From assembly GCA_946407705.1 (NCBI GenBank), contig CAMJPC010000011.1, forward strand, positions 17,953 through 81,952: a stretch of 64,000 nucleotides of DNA, written 5' to 3'. Origin of the DNA: an uncultured Clostridia bacterium (GTDB taxonomy: Bacteria > Bacillota > Clostridia > Saccharofermentanales > Saccharofermentanaceae). Under the pieces are notes generated by a model that was not told the DNA's origin, did no database searches, and worked only from the letters and a program-made list of their open reading frames with translations. The stretch's first letter is position 1, and each line of letters begins with the position of its first letter. The translations under genes and the position numbers were made by a program. Below are positions 9,230-17,663 of this stretch, piece by piece.

Positions 9230-9240
9230 GCTGATATTCT
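9212..9240 (+). promoter_or_regulatory. Probable promoter of the FHA/kinase operon
   Basis: TTGACG (9212-9217), 17-base spacer, TATTCT (9235-9240). It lies about 80 bases upstream of the first gene of the phospho-signalling operon and inside the inverted repeat at 9186-9229. Confidence 0.55.
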
Positions 9241-9320
9241 ACAAATGGTCTTTTAAAGGCTCTTATGAGTCTGCTTTCATTTTCGGAAGCGGCCAATCGT
9301 AACGGATGGGGGATATGTAT

Positions 9321-10220
9321 ATGAAGCAGTGCGAAAAGGGTCATTTTTACGACGATATGCGTTTCGACAGCTGCCCTTACTGCAAGGACGGAACAGGATT
9401 AGGCAAGCAGGCGGTAGCCGCTTTCCAGAATCAGCAGATACCTCAGTTCCAGCCTGTTGCACAGCAGCCCGTGGCAAGCGCTCCTGTTTCTGCTCCGGTA
9501 AACCAGGGATTCAAGTTCTGCACCAACTGCGGCAATAAGGCCGAAGCGGCCCAGAAATTCTGCACCAACTGCGGCAAACCGTTCCCGGCTCCCATTCAGC
9601 AGCCTGCGGCCTCAGAGATCGGCCAGACGGTCGCGGTCTCATCCACACCTACATCCGATATAGGCAAGACGGTTGCATTAAGGCCAATGGGAACACCTTC
9701 CTCTGATATCGGTAAGACTGTCGCAGTATCTTCCGCAGCTCCTTCTGCAACTGATGACATCGGCAAGACCGTAGCTTTGCAGCCCATAGCTCCCGTAAGT
9801 TCTCCGACGTCTGACATCGGCAAGACTGTTGCGGTAAAGCCAATCGATTTCTCCACGACACAGAAGCCCGAGAAGACGAAGCCCGTTGCTTTCATGGTAT
9901 GCATCGCCGGAGGCAACACCGGTGATTCCTATACTCTTGCTGAAGGCAGGAATTATATCGCAAGCGGTTCAGACGCTGACATCAAGCTCAACAAGGACAG
10001 CAACGTCTCAGCCGACTGCCATGCCGTAGTTACATATAATCCGTCAAACAACCAGTTCACGCTCTCTGCGGGAACCGGACGCGGGATCACATATCTTAAC
10101 GGCAATCAGGTCGATGTCTCAGCCGAGATCAAGGCTGATGACAGGATCAAGGTCGGCGAGAGCGAACTTCTTTTCATTCCGGTATGCACGGATAAGTTCA
10201 AGTGGGATGCCCAGGCCTGA
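9321..10220 (+). CDS. Zinc-ribbon FHA-domain protein with DIGKTVA repeats
   Basis: A 299-residue soluble protein and first gene of the signalling operon. Residues 4-21 form a treble-clef-like start (C-x2-GHFYDD-x4-SCPYC), and residues 67-84 hold two CTNCG zinc-ribbon knuckles. Residues 99-172 carry five copies of [DE]IG[KQ]TVA[VL]. The C-terminal region (about 186-290) is an FHA-like phosphothreonine-binding fold, with GSDADIKLNKDSNVSADCHA in place of the usual GR...VSR.H, so the Arg of the SRxH motif is replaced. The start is ATG 9321: GGGGG lies 8 bases before it, whereas the ATGs at 9306 and 9315 lack spacing. The repeats put Thr103, 117, 133, 150 and 169 in the same context, plausible targets of the kinase at 12898; that is inference. 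Confidence 0.8.
   Translation: MKQCEKGHFYDDMRFDSCPYCKDGTGLGKQAVAAFQNQQIPQFQPVAQQPVASAPVSAPVNQGFKFCTNCGNKAEAAQKFCTNCGKPFPAPIQQPAASEIGQTVAVSSTPTSDIGKTVALRPMGTPSSDIGKTVAVSSAAPSATDDIGKTVALQPIAPVSSPTSDIGKTVAVKPIDFSTTQKPEKTKPVAFMVCIAGGNTGDSYTLAEGRNYIASGSDADIKLNKDSNVSADCHAVVTYNPSNNQFTLSAGTGRGITYLNGNQVDVSAEIKADDRIKVGESELLFIPVCTDKFKWDAQA
9615..9836 (+). repeat. Five DIGKTVA-type protein repeats
   Basis: Codons for [DE]IG[KQ]TVA[VL] recur five times at irregular 14-19 residue spacing inside the FHA protein. The spacers are Pro/Ser/Ala-rich and diverged while the 8-residue core is kept, which points to selection on the core. Confidence 0.85.
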
Positions 10221-10945
10221 TGAGTATTGAGATTGCAAACGTCCAAGGTATCGGAAACCGTAGCGAACAGCAGGATGCTTTCGGTGCCAGCAGGATCAGT
10301 GATTACGAGACTAACGGCATACTCCTGACCGTCTGCGACGGAATGGGAGGCATGACTTCAGGCGGTGTTATCGCGCGTGAGGTCCTTTCGCGTATCCTTG
10401 AGGCTTTTCCCTGGAAGGAAGATTTTGACGTTCAGGGCTGTCTCACGTCCATCAGCAACAGCGTTTACGATAACTTCTACGGACAGGGCGGCTCCACGGT
10501 CGTCATGATCCTTCTCAAAGAGAACCGGCTCGATTTCTGGAGCATAGGTGACAGCGACATACTGCTGCTCAGGGACGGGAATCTCATTCCGCTCAACATA
10601 CGTCACGAGTATTCAAACGAATTGATAATCAAGGCTCTCGAACTGGGATTCCCGGTGAGCGATGCCTTCTCGGATCCCCAGGCAGCGGCTCTTTCAGAGT
10701 ATATCGGCAAGAGAAATCCCGCCTGTGAGTCCAACAGGATCCCGATCGAGATCAAGGACGGAGACACGATCCTTCTTTGCTCGGACGGTATCAGCGATAC
10801 CCTGAGCTTCGATCAGATCGCGGCAGATCTGGTGCTTCCCGTCAATGAGGCGGCTGCGAAAATGGAACAGGACATTATTTCTGCAAATATTGAGAATCAA
10901 GATAATTATACGGGTATAATATTAAGATATTCGGCTAGCCGTTAA
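10220..10945 (+). CDS. PP2C-family Ser/Thr protein phosphatase
   Basis: A 241-residue PPM/PP2C metal-dependent phosphatase, the expected partner of the kinase encoded downstream. Motif 1 is GNRSEQQDAFG with metal Asp19, motif 2 is VCDGMGGMTSGG with Asp40-Gly41, followed by STVVMILL, WSIGDSDILLLRDGNL and ILLCSDGISDTLS; the closing metal Asp is in NQDNYTGII. No membrane segment, so cytoplasmic. The start is ATG 10220, overlapping the TGA of the FHA gene by one base, which implies translational coupling. It probably removes phosphate from Thr residues placed by the kinase, including the FHA protein repeats, but the targets are inferred from the neighbourhood. Confidence 0.9.
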   Translation: MSIEIANVQGIGNRSEQQDAFGASRISDYETNGILLTVCDGMGGMTSGGVIAREVLSRILEAFPWKEDFDVQGCLTSISNSVYDNFYGQGGSTVVMILLKENRLDFWSIGDSDILLLRDGNLIPLNIRHEYSNELIIKALELGFPVSDAFSDPQAAALSEYIGKRNPACESNRIPIEIKDGDTILLCSDGISDTLSFDQIAADLVLPVNEAAAKMEQDIISANIENQDNYTGIILRYSASR

Positions 10946-10965
10946 CGCGGCAGAAAGGAAAGGTT

Positions 10966-12483
10966 ATGAAGGGGAAGAGTTCCGTGCTGAAGATTTTCGG
11001 CGTTATCCTTGCACTTGCAGGTATCGCGATTGGAGTCCTCGGAGTAGTTTTCGGATCGCAGAAATATAAGATCAAGCCGTCCGATGCCAGAAACGCGGTT
11101 GTCTGGGTTTATGAATCCTTGGAGATTCCTGAACTCGAGTTTAAGGGCAGATGGTCAGGAACCGGCTGGGCAGTAGGAAATCCCGGTCAGGGCGTCAGAT
11201 ACATCGTCACCAACGGACACGTTATCGAGCAGGCATATGCATGGCCGAAGGGTGATGACGATCCGTTTGACATCAAGACCAAGACAGGTCAGGATGCGGA
11301 CTCTTATATCCGTGACAGATACGGCAAGTCCCTCAGCGAACTCGACATGAAGCATGAGATCAGAGTCTATTTCTCAACTGCTGACGATGACTATGTCGTT
11401 CCTGAAGTAGTATTCTTCTCCGGTCCTTCCGATAAGGACATCGCCATCCTTAAGCTCGACGAGACGACAAACAAGAGAACGGCTCTTCTCATCAGGGATT
11501 CTGATAAGGTTGAGGTCGGCGAGGAAGTAACCGCTCTCGGTTTCCCCGGCGTTTCCGACAAGGTTCAGGAAGCTGATACCGTAAATCACGACATCGACGA
11601 CGTTACCGTCACAAAGGGCATCATCAGTAAGAGAGTTAAGCCTTCCGGACGTGATTACGATACATTCCAGATGGACGTTTCCATCAACCACGGCAATTCA
11701 GGCGGACCGCTCGTAGACAAGGACGGTTACGTTGTAGGCGTCAACACACTCGGTAATGCCGAAGACAGCAACATGAACTATGCCATCGTCTCCAAGGAAG
11801 TCATGGACATCCTTGACAGCGAGAACATCACTTATGCAACACAGGCTTACAAGAACCGCGGACTCATGGGTCTTGTGGTTGTAGGCATCATCGTACTGGC
11901 AGGCGGCATCGTCATGATGGTTATCCCTGTCGGCAAGAAGACGGCTCCGGCAGCCGGCGCTGCACCCCAGGGAGCAGGTGTTGCTCCTCAGGCAGGCAGA
12001 GTTGTTCCCCAGCAGGGAGCTAATCCTTATGCCGCAGCACGTCAGCAGCCTGTTGCTCAGGGTTATCCCCAGCAACAGCGCACACCGGCAGGCGTGGCAA
12101 CTGGTGCAGCGGCAGGAGCTGCTGCAGGCCAAATGTCTGCACCCGCTGCAGGTCAGGCACAGCGTCCTATCCTGAAGGGTATCAAGGGCCAGTTCGCAGG
12201 AAAGGCTTTCGATCTTTCCAGAGGCGCAGTCGTCCTCGGAAGAGATCCCGCAACATGTAACCTTGTCTTCAATAAGGAGACTCCGGGTATCAGCGGAAAG
12301 CACTGCCAGCTCAATTACGACGCGGCAAGCGGAAGCTTTGTGCTGACGGACCTCGGTTCTTCCTACGGTACCTTTACCGGCAACGGAAAGAAGCTTGACG
12401 CAAACGTTCCGGAAAGACTATCCGCAGGCGACATTTTCTACCTTGCGGATGAGAACGTTAAGTTCCAGATTTCAAAGGATTAA
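10966..12483 (+). CDS. Membrane trypsin-like serine protease with C-terminal FHA domain
   Basis: A 505-residue fusion. A membrane helix at residues 8-30 is followed by a chymotrypsin/HtrA-type protease with the triad His85 (VTNGHVIE), Asp158 (DKDIAILKLDE) and Ser245 (NHGNSGGPLV). A second helix at 299-322 is followed by a Gln/Pro/Ala-rich linker (about 325-395) and a canonical FHA domain near 405-503 (VVLGRDPATC, SGKHC, LTDLGSSYGTF). With two helices the protease would be outside and the FHA domain inside, where it could bind phosphothreonine made by the kinase. No PDZ domain is present, unlike HtrA/DegP. The start has RBS GAAAGGAAAGG. A link between phosphorylation and external proteolysis is inferred from topology. 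Confidence 0.85.
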   Translation: MKGKSSVLKIFGVILALAGIAIGVLGVVFGSQKYKIKPSDARNAVVWVYESLEIPELEFKGRWSGTGWAVGNPGQGVRYIVTNGHVIEQAYAWPKGDDDPFDIKTKTGQDADSYIRDRYGKSLSELDMKHEIRVYFSTADDDYVVPEVVFFSGPSDKDIAILKLDETTNKRTALLIRDSDKVEVGEEVTALGFPGVSDKVQEADTVNHDIDDVTVTKGIISKRVKPSGRDYDTFQMDVSINHGNSGGPLVDKDGYVVGVNTLGNAEDSNMNYAIVSKEVMDILDSENITYATQAYKNRGLMGLVVVGIIVLAGGIVMMVIPVGKKTAPAAGAAPQGAGVAPQAGRVVPQQGANPYAAARQQPVAQGYPQQQRTPAGVATGAAAGAAAGQMSAPAAGQAQRPILKGIKGQFAGKAFDLSRGAVVLGRDPATCNLVFNKETPGISGKHCQLNYDAASGSFVLTDLGSSYGTFTGNGKKLDANVPERLSAGDIFYLADENVKFQISKD

Positions 12484-12493
12484 GAACGACTAA

Positions 12494-12901
12494 ATGAGTG
12501 AGTACTTTCTTCGAATGGGAAAGATCGACGATGCTGCATCCAATGGCGGTGTGGCATCTGTCGCATATAATGACACTTATGTTTTCGATGCCTCAGGCAA
12601 TCTGAAAAAGATGTCCTCGGGAGCACTTTCGGCCTACAAACTCAAAAAGGGCGAAGGTGAACTCTGGGTATCCGGAAAACTTGATGTTACACCTCCGGAG
12701 ATAGAACTTGAATTCAGAAAAACAGGCATTGCCCGCAAATGGCTTGAGAATCTCATTGTCAGGCACGTTAACAGACAGCGTTCACTAGACAAGTCACTTA
12801 CCGTTTTCGTGCGCACTGCTGAAGAAGGCACAGGCATCGTATGTGAAGACATACCTCACACATCCGCACCGCCGATGTCGAAATGGAGGACAAACAAATG
12901 A
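12494..12901 (+). CDS. Unrecognised 135-residue protein of kinase operon
   Basis: A 135-residue soluble protein I do not recognise. It begins MSEYFLRMGKIDD, has a small-residue-rich first third with predicted beta strands (VASVAYNDTYVFDASGNL), a Lys-rich middle (AYKLKKGEGELWVSG) and a basic helix (KWLENLIVRHVNRQRS). No cysteine cluster, signal peptide or membrane helix. It starts 10 bases after the protease-FHA gene and its TGA overlaps the kinase ATG (ATGA), so it is translated within the kinase unit. Position suggests an accessory or regulator of the kinase. RBS is weak (AAGAACG). The frame fills the space between two sure genes. Confidence 0.7.
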   Translation: MSEYFLRMGKIDDAASNGGVASVAYNDTYVFDASGNLKKMSSGALSAYKLKKGEGELWVSGKLDVTPPEIELEFRKTGIARKWLENLIVRHVNRQRSLDKSLTVFVRTAEEGTGIVCEDIPHTSAPPMSKWRTNK

Positions 12902-15267
12902 GCATCGATCCCCAACACGTCTGTTACGGATGCTTTTCGGAAAAAGAACCGGGTACGGTATGCCCGCACTGCGGATTCACTGAGAGCGCCGAGAGAGCTT
13001 ATCTCGCGGTTCCTCTCGGAACGATCCTCGACGGAAGATACCTGATAGGAAAAGTGCTTGGTGTCGGCGGATTCGGCATCACATATCTCGGTTATGACCT
13101 TACGCTCGACTACAAGGTAGCCGTGAAGGAATATATGCCTTCAGGTTTTGCAACGAGAGCGGAAGACAAGTATACGTTGACTGTTACGAGCTCATCGCAG
13201 CAGCAGGCTTATGACGAGGGTCTTGATAAGTTCTTGAGCGAAGCGAGGACTCTCGCGAAGTTCCATAACACGCCGAACATCGTTTCGGTTCAGGACTTTT
13301 TCAAGGAGAACAATACGGCTTACTTCGTCATGGAATATGTTGACGGAAAGAGCCTTAAGGACATCCTCGACAAGAATGGCGGAAGGATCACGTATGACGC
13401 GGCTTCCGGAATACTTCTTCCGGTAATGAAGGCGCTCTCCAAGGTTCACGCACAGGGCCTCATTCACAGAGACATAAGCCCTGACAACATATCGATCAAC
13501 GCTACGGGAGAATCCAAGCTCCTTGACTTCGGTGCGGCACGTTCCGCATATGCCGAGACAAAGAGCGTATCGGTCATCCTCAAGCACGGACTTGCTCCGA
13601 TAGAGCAGTATTCCAACCATGGCAACATGGGCCCCTGGACTGATGTCTATGCCATGGGTGCCACGTTCTACCGCTGCATCACGGGAATACTTCCTCCCGA
13701 ATCCATCGAGCGTATCCACGCCGATTCGATCAGGACTCCTTCTTCGATGGGCATTTCCATTCCTCCGTATGCGGAACTGGCACTCATGAAAGCGCTTGCC
13801 GTAAATCCGGAGAACCGTTTTGCAAACATCGAGCAGTTCATTGACGCATTAAAGGGTAATGCCGCTTATTCTCCGGCTGCACCGCAAATGCCCGTGGCAC
13901 CTGTTGTTCCTGCCGCAGCACCCGTTGCTGCTCAGGTAAGACCCCAGGCTCCTGTTTATTCTGCTCCCGCTGCCGTTCGCACAACGGGATATACCGCTTC
14001 GCAACCTGCTAACGCATTTGGTCAGAGTTATTCCGCACCAGCAGCTCCTGCGGCAGCTTCTGCAACAACTCCCGCCGCCCCCAAGAAGAAGGGTATGAGC
14101 AAGGGTGCCGTTGCGGCACTCATCATTGGCGGTGTCGCGATAATACTTACGGTTGTGGGAACCATTGCAGCGATCAACATCGCTAATAATTCAAACAAGC
14201 CCAGACACACGACCGAGACGGACGACGATGACGGAGGCCATTTCGGAAGCAAGGAAACAACATATTACACGACCGATACGACCGAATCGACCGATGACTC
14301 TGATCCTACCGATGTAACGACCAAGTCTACCGCTTCTTCAGGAAACGGCAGCGGCGACGTAACAAGTCTTTCAGATATCGGTGCTTCCATTTGGATCCCT
14401 GATGGTTACGTTAAGAACGAAAAGGGTTTCTATTCGACAAGCAACGGCGGGTTCTCCGTAAACTATGCCGAGATCGTCAAGGACAAGCCGGTCTACAGCA
14501 TCAGTGATGTCATTGATGACAAGCAGTTCTTCATTGAGTACTATCTCGGAAAGTCAGTTGTTGAGACCAATTCTGGAAATATCACGATCGATAACAAGAC
14601 CGCTTTTGAGATCGACGGTGAGTACAGCGGATCCAAGTTTATTCTCGTTGCGATCCCCAACGTTAATCCCAGTATCAAAGCAGGATGTTATTTCATCAGT
14701 GCATGGTTCAGGAATAATGAAGAAGGAACCAATATTTCAAAGGCTATCAAGAGCTTCAAGGCCACATCAACCGTAAACACGAAGCTCAATGGCTATTCGG
14801 CTGATATTTCATCCAACCCTGAAGTGAGTACGACTCCCGACATCAGGGTCAAGTTCCTTTTTGAACCCCGTTTCTCATCCGGATTCAAAAAGACGGCTGA
14901 TTCAGTATGGCCGCTCAACAATACGAACGTCACGGACAAGACCATGGTCATGTATATGACGGTTTCCTCAGCCAAGACGCAGGACGAGGTAAGGGAGGCC
15001 AGCAAGGATAAGTTTACCGAGGAGTTCAAGGCGAACAACGCGACGCTTACCAACACGACAACCACGAGCGTCTCTTACAACAACATCAATTGGACGATCG
15101 ATACCCATAACTTCTCTGACAGATTTGAGGCAAAGACGATAACCGCTGTTTATCCGAACGGCATGATCGTATGCATCAATGCAAAATATGTCATGTCAAA
15201 GAAGTATACGATGGATAACTATATCAAGGACCTGGAGAGATCCATAAGAGTTAGTTCGGTGACATAA
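12898..15267 (+). CDS. Membrane Ser/Thr protein kinase with N-terminal zinc ribbon
   Basis: A 789-residue Hanks-type kinase. Residues 9-26 are a zinc ribbon (CYGC...CPHCGF). The kinase domain spans about 48-320: glycine loop LGVGGFGITYLG, Lys77 in VAVKEY, catalytic HRDISPDN (Asp192), LLDFGAA (Asp210), activation segment LAPIEQYS and WTDVYAMGATFYR. A Pro/Ala-rich linker (325-395) leads to a membrane helix near 403-427, then an acidic Thr-rich stalk and an extracellular domain (about 480-789) without PASTA repeats. The start is set by GGAGG seven bases before ATG 12898 and by the ATGA overlap. It is the likely kinase for the FHA proteins of the operon; the outer domain may sense a ligand, unknown. 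Confidence 0.93.
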   Translation: MSIDPQHVCYGCFSEKEPGTVCPHCGFTESAERAYLAVPLGTILDGRYLIGKVLGVGGFGITYLGYDLTLDYKVAVKEYMPSGFATRAEDKYTLTVTSSSQQQAYDEGLDKFLSEARTLAKFHNTPNIVSVQDFFKENNTAYFVMEYVDGKSLKDILDKNGGRITYDAASGILLPVMKALSKVHAQGLIHRDISPDNISINATGESKLLDFGAARSAYAETKSVSVILKHGLAPIEQYSNHGNMGPWTDVYAMGATFYRCITGILPPESIERIHADSIRTPSSMGISIPPYAELALMKALAVNPENRFANIEQFIDALKGNAAYSPAAPQMPVAPVVPAAAPVAAQVRPQAPVYSAPAAVRTTGYTASQPANAFGQSYSAPAAPAAASATTPAAPKKKGMSKGAVAALIIGGVAIILTVVGTIAAINIANNSNKPRHTTETDDDDGGHFGSKETTYYTTDTTESTDDSDPTDVTTKSTASSGNGSGDVTSLSDIGASIWIPDGYVKNEKGFYSTSNGGFSVNYAEIVKDKPVYSISDVIDDKQFFIEYYLGKSVVETNSGNITIDNKTAFEIDGEYSGSKFILVAIPNVNPSIKAGCYFISAWFRNNEEGTNISKAIKSFKATSTVNTKLNGYSADISSNPEVSTTPDIRVKFLFEPRFSSGFKKTADSVWPLNNTNVTDKTMVMYMTVSSAKTQDEVREASKDKFTEEFKANNATLTNTTTTSVSYNNINWTIDTHNFSDRFEAKTITAVYPNGMIVCINAKYVMSKKYTMDNYIKDLERSIRVSSVT

Positions 15268-15303
15268 AAGTCCGGAAAACCAATAGCAATATTTGAACAT
15301 TAT

Positions 15304-15344
15304 CAGCCCGGTAAAACGCACGTTTTCCGGGCTGGTTTCGTTTT
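15304..15344 (+). terminator. Intrinsic terminator of the kinase operon
   Basis: CAGCCCGG plus AAAACG (15304-15318) pairs with CGTTTTCCGGGCTG (15321-15334) with one bulged base, followed by GTTTCGTTTT. The remaining gap to 15540 holds only an AT-rich stretch and no further gene that I can see. Confidence 0.8.
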
Positions 15345-15540
15345 GCGAAACGCAATGAAATAAAGGCGTTTTCAGGATCATTAACTTTGCCTGGAACAGG
15401 GTGTCAAAAAATCGCAACAATTGAATGATTTTTCCATTTTGTCGAAATAGTGACGGATATTACTGCGTTTTTATTCATACAAAGATTCAAAGTTTGCCTA
15501 TAAGATGTTAAGAGTAATTTTATGTTTATCGGAGGTATTT

Positions 15541-17004
15541 ATGCTGTTTATCGGTATTGATCTCGGCACTTCCTCGGTCAAGCTGCTCCTTATGAAGAGC
15601 GGCGGTGAGATCCTTCGTACGGTTACGGAGGAGTATCCCGTTTATTTTCCGCAGAGCGGATGGTCTGAACAGGATCCTGAGGAATGGTTTAACGGAACCG
15701 TAAAGGGAATCAAAAAGCTTCTCGACGGTTTTGACGGCAAGGAAGTCGGAGGCATCTCCTTCGGAGGACAGATGCACGGACTTACTCCCCTCGACAAGGA
15801 CGGCAACGTAATCAGACGCGCTATCCTTTGGAACGACGGCAGATCTGAGGAAGAGTCCCAGTATCTGAACAACGTCATCGGAAAGAAGAAGCTTTCCGAA
15901 TATACCGGTAACATCTCCTTCGCAGGCTTTACGGCTCCGAAGGTCCTCTGGATGAAGAAGAACGAACCCGAGAATTTCGCCAAGATCGACAAGATCCTCC
16001 TTCCTAAGGACTATCTTGCATACCGTCTGAGCGGCGTTTTCGCAACTGACGTTTCCGATGCTTCCGGTACGCTCTATTTCGATTGCGCCAACAGAAAGTG
16101 GTCTGCTGAGATGCTCGAGATCCTCGGAATCACTGAAGCTCAGCTCCCTAAGGTTTTCGAGAGCTATGAAGCCATCGGCAAGATCCTTCCCGAGATCGCT
16201 TCTCAGCTCGGAATCAACCCTGACTGCCTTATCGTTGCAGGTGCAGGCGACAACGCTGCAGCTGCTGTCGGAACAGGCACGGTCGGCAACGGCGGATGCA
16301 ACATCTCTCTCGGAACGAGCGGAACGATCTTCATCGCATCTTCCAACTTCAAGAACGATGAGGAAAATTCCCTCCATGCTTTCGACCACGCTGACGGCGG
16401 TTACCACCTCATGGGCTGCATGCTCAGCGCTGCAAGCTGCAACAAGTGGTGGATGGAAGACATCATCGGAACAAAGGATTTCGCTGCAGAGCAGACAGGC
16501 ATTACCACTCTCGGCGAGAACAACATCTTCTTCCTGCCTTATCTCATGGGTGAGAGATCTCCTCTCAACAACCCTGAATGCCGCGCAATGTTCATCGGCA
16601 TGTCCATGGACACAAAGCGTGAGGAAATGACACAGGCAGTCCTCGAGGGCGTTGCTTTCGCACTCAGGGATTCTTTTGAGTGCGCTAAGAAGATGGGTCT
16701 TGATATCAAGAGTTCCAACATCTGCGGCGGTGGTGCAAAGTCACCTCTGTGGCGCAAGATCGTTGCAAATGTATTGGGCATTGAGCTTACAAGAACCCAG
16801 AATGACGAAGGTCCGGCATTGGGCGGCGCCATCCTCGCAGCTGTTGCATGCGGCGAATACAAGAACGTTGAAGAAGCATGCAAGGCTATCGTTACTACTC
16901 ACGTTGCTGAGACACCGGATCCCGAGCTCACAGCGAAGTATGAAGCCAAGTATCAGAAATTCAGTAAACTTTATCCTATGTGTAAGGAGGCAGGATTATG
17001 GTAA
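15541..17004 (+). CDS. xylB: Xylulokinase-type FGGY carbohydrate kinase
   Basis: A 487-residue FGGY kinase. The N-terminal phosphate loop is FIGIDLGTSSVK; the substrate region has GGQMHGLTPLD and RRAILWNDGR as in xylulokinases; DNAAAAVGTGTV and the C-terminal GGGAKSPLWRKIVANVLG complete the ATPase fold. Established members phosphorylate D-xylulose at O5. GGAGG sits 7 bases before ATG 15541; the in-frame ATG at 15505 lacks an RBS. It heads an operon with a DUF4867 protein, a fucose/arabinose-type isomerase and transketolase, so the true substrate may be another ketopentose such as ribulose. The DUF4867 gene overlaps its end by 7 bases. Confidence 0.85.
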   Translation: MLFIGIDLGTSSVKLLLMKSGGEILRTVTEEYPVYFPQSGWSEQDPEEWFNGTVKGIKKLLDGFDGKEVGGISFGGQMHGLTPLDKDGNVIRRAILWNDGRSEEESQYLNNVIGKKKLSEYTGNISFAGFTAPKVLWMKKNEPENFAKIDKILLPKDYLAYRLSGVFATDVSDASGTLYFDCANRKWSAEMLEILGITEAQLPKVFESYEAIGKILPEIASQLGINPDCLIVAGAGDNAAAAVGTGTVGNGGCNISLGTSGTIFIASSNFKNDEENSLHAFDHADGGYHLMGCMLSAASCNKWWMEDIIGTKDFAAEQTGITTLGENNIFFLPYLMGERSPLNNPECRAMFIGMSMDTKREEMTQAVLEGVAFALRDSFECAKKMGLDIKSSNICGGGAKSPLWRKIVANVLGIELTRTQNDEGPALGGAILAAVACGEYKNVEEACKAIVTTHVAETPDPELTAKYEAKYQKFSKLYPMCKEAGLW

Positions 17005-17663
17005 TTTACGAGTCACATTCCGAGCGTTTCCGCAAGTACGGCCGCGTTGTCAAAAACATTGATTTCGCACCCGTTATCGAAGCGCTCGAGAAGATCGCGA
17101 TCCCTGACGGATGTGTTGAGTACAAGCCTTCCGTTAAGGAACTTGAGGAAGCTTCCGCAAAGGTCGATCTCACAAGACTTTTCGGTGGTGAACTTGCTCT
17201 TGAGACAGGTTACTGCGCAGGACAGAACCAGCTGCTCAACGCAGTTGAGTATCACAGATCATCTGAGATCAACATCTGCGCTACAGACTGCATCCTGCTC
17301 CTCGGTTCTCTTCAGGACGTAACCGATGATTTCCACTATGACACATCAAAGATCGAGGCATTCCACATCCGCAAGGGTACAGCTGTTGAGCTCTATGCCA
17401 CAACACTTCACTATGCCCCCTGCGGAATCGAAGGATCCAAGTTCATGGTCGGTGTAGTTCTTCCCGCAGGAACAAACTACGACTTAGAGCAGGATCACAT
17501 CGACTGCCTCGCAGATTCTGACAGTGAAGATAAGCTCCTTACCGCAAAGAACAAGTGGCTTATCGCTCATCCCGATGCACCCGGCGAAGCAGGACATTTC
17601 CCTGGCCTTATCGGAGAGAACATTGAAGTAGATATTAAAAAAATACAATTGGAAGAAATCTGA
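16998..17663 (+). CDS. DUF4867-family protein
   Basis: A 221-residue soluble protein matching the DUF4867 family as I recall it (opening YESHSERFRKYGRVV). The middle is beta-rich and cupin-like (IEAFHIRKGTAVELYATTLHYAPC), with GVVLPAGTN and a late KNKWLIAHPDA. The family is of unknown function but typically sits beside sugar isomerase and kinase genes, as here, so a role in handling a sugar or sugar acid is plausible. The start overlaps the kinase gene by 7 bases, with AAGGAGG upstream. The last 15 codons and stop lie in a 47-bp segment that is duplicated immediately downstream. Confidence 0.75.
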   Translation: MVIYESHSERFRKYGRVVKNIDFAPVIEALEKIAIPDGCVEYKPSVKELEEASAKVDLTRLFGGELALETGYCAGQNQLLNAVEYHRSSEINICATDCILLLGSLQDVTDDFHYDTSKIEAFHIRKGTAVELYATTLHYAPCGIEGSKFMVGVVLPAGTNYDLEQDHIDCLADSDSEDKLLTAKNKWLIAHPDAPGEAGHFPGLIGENIEVDIKKIQLEEI

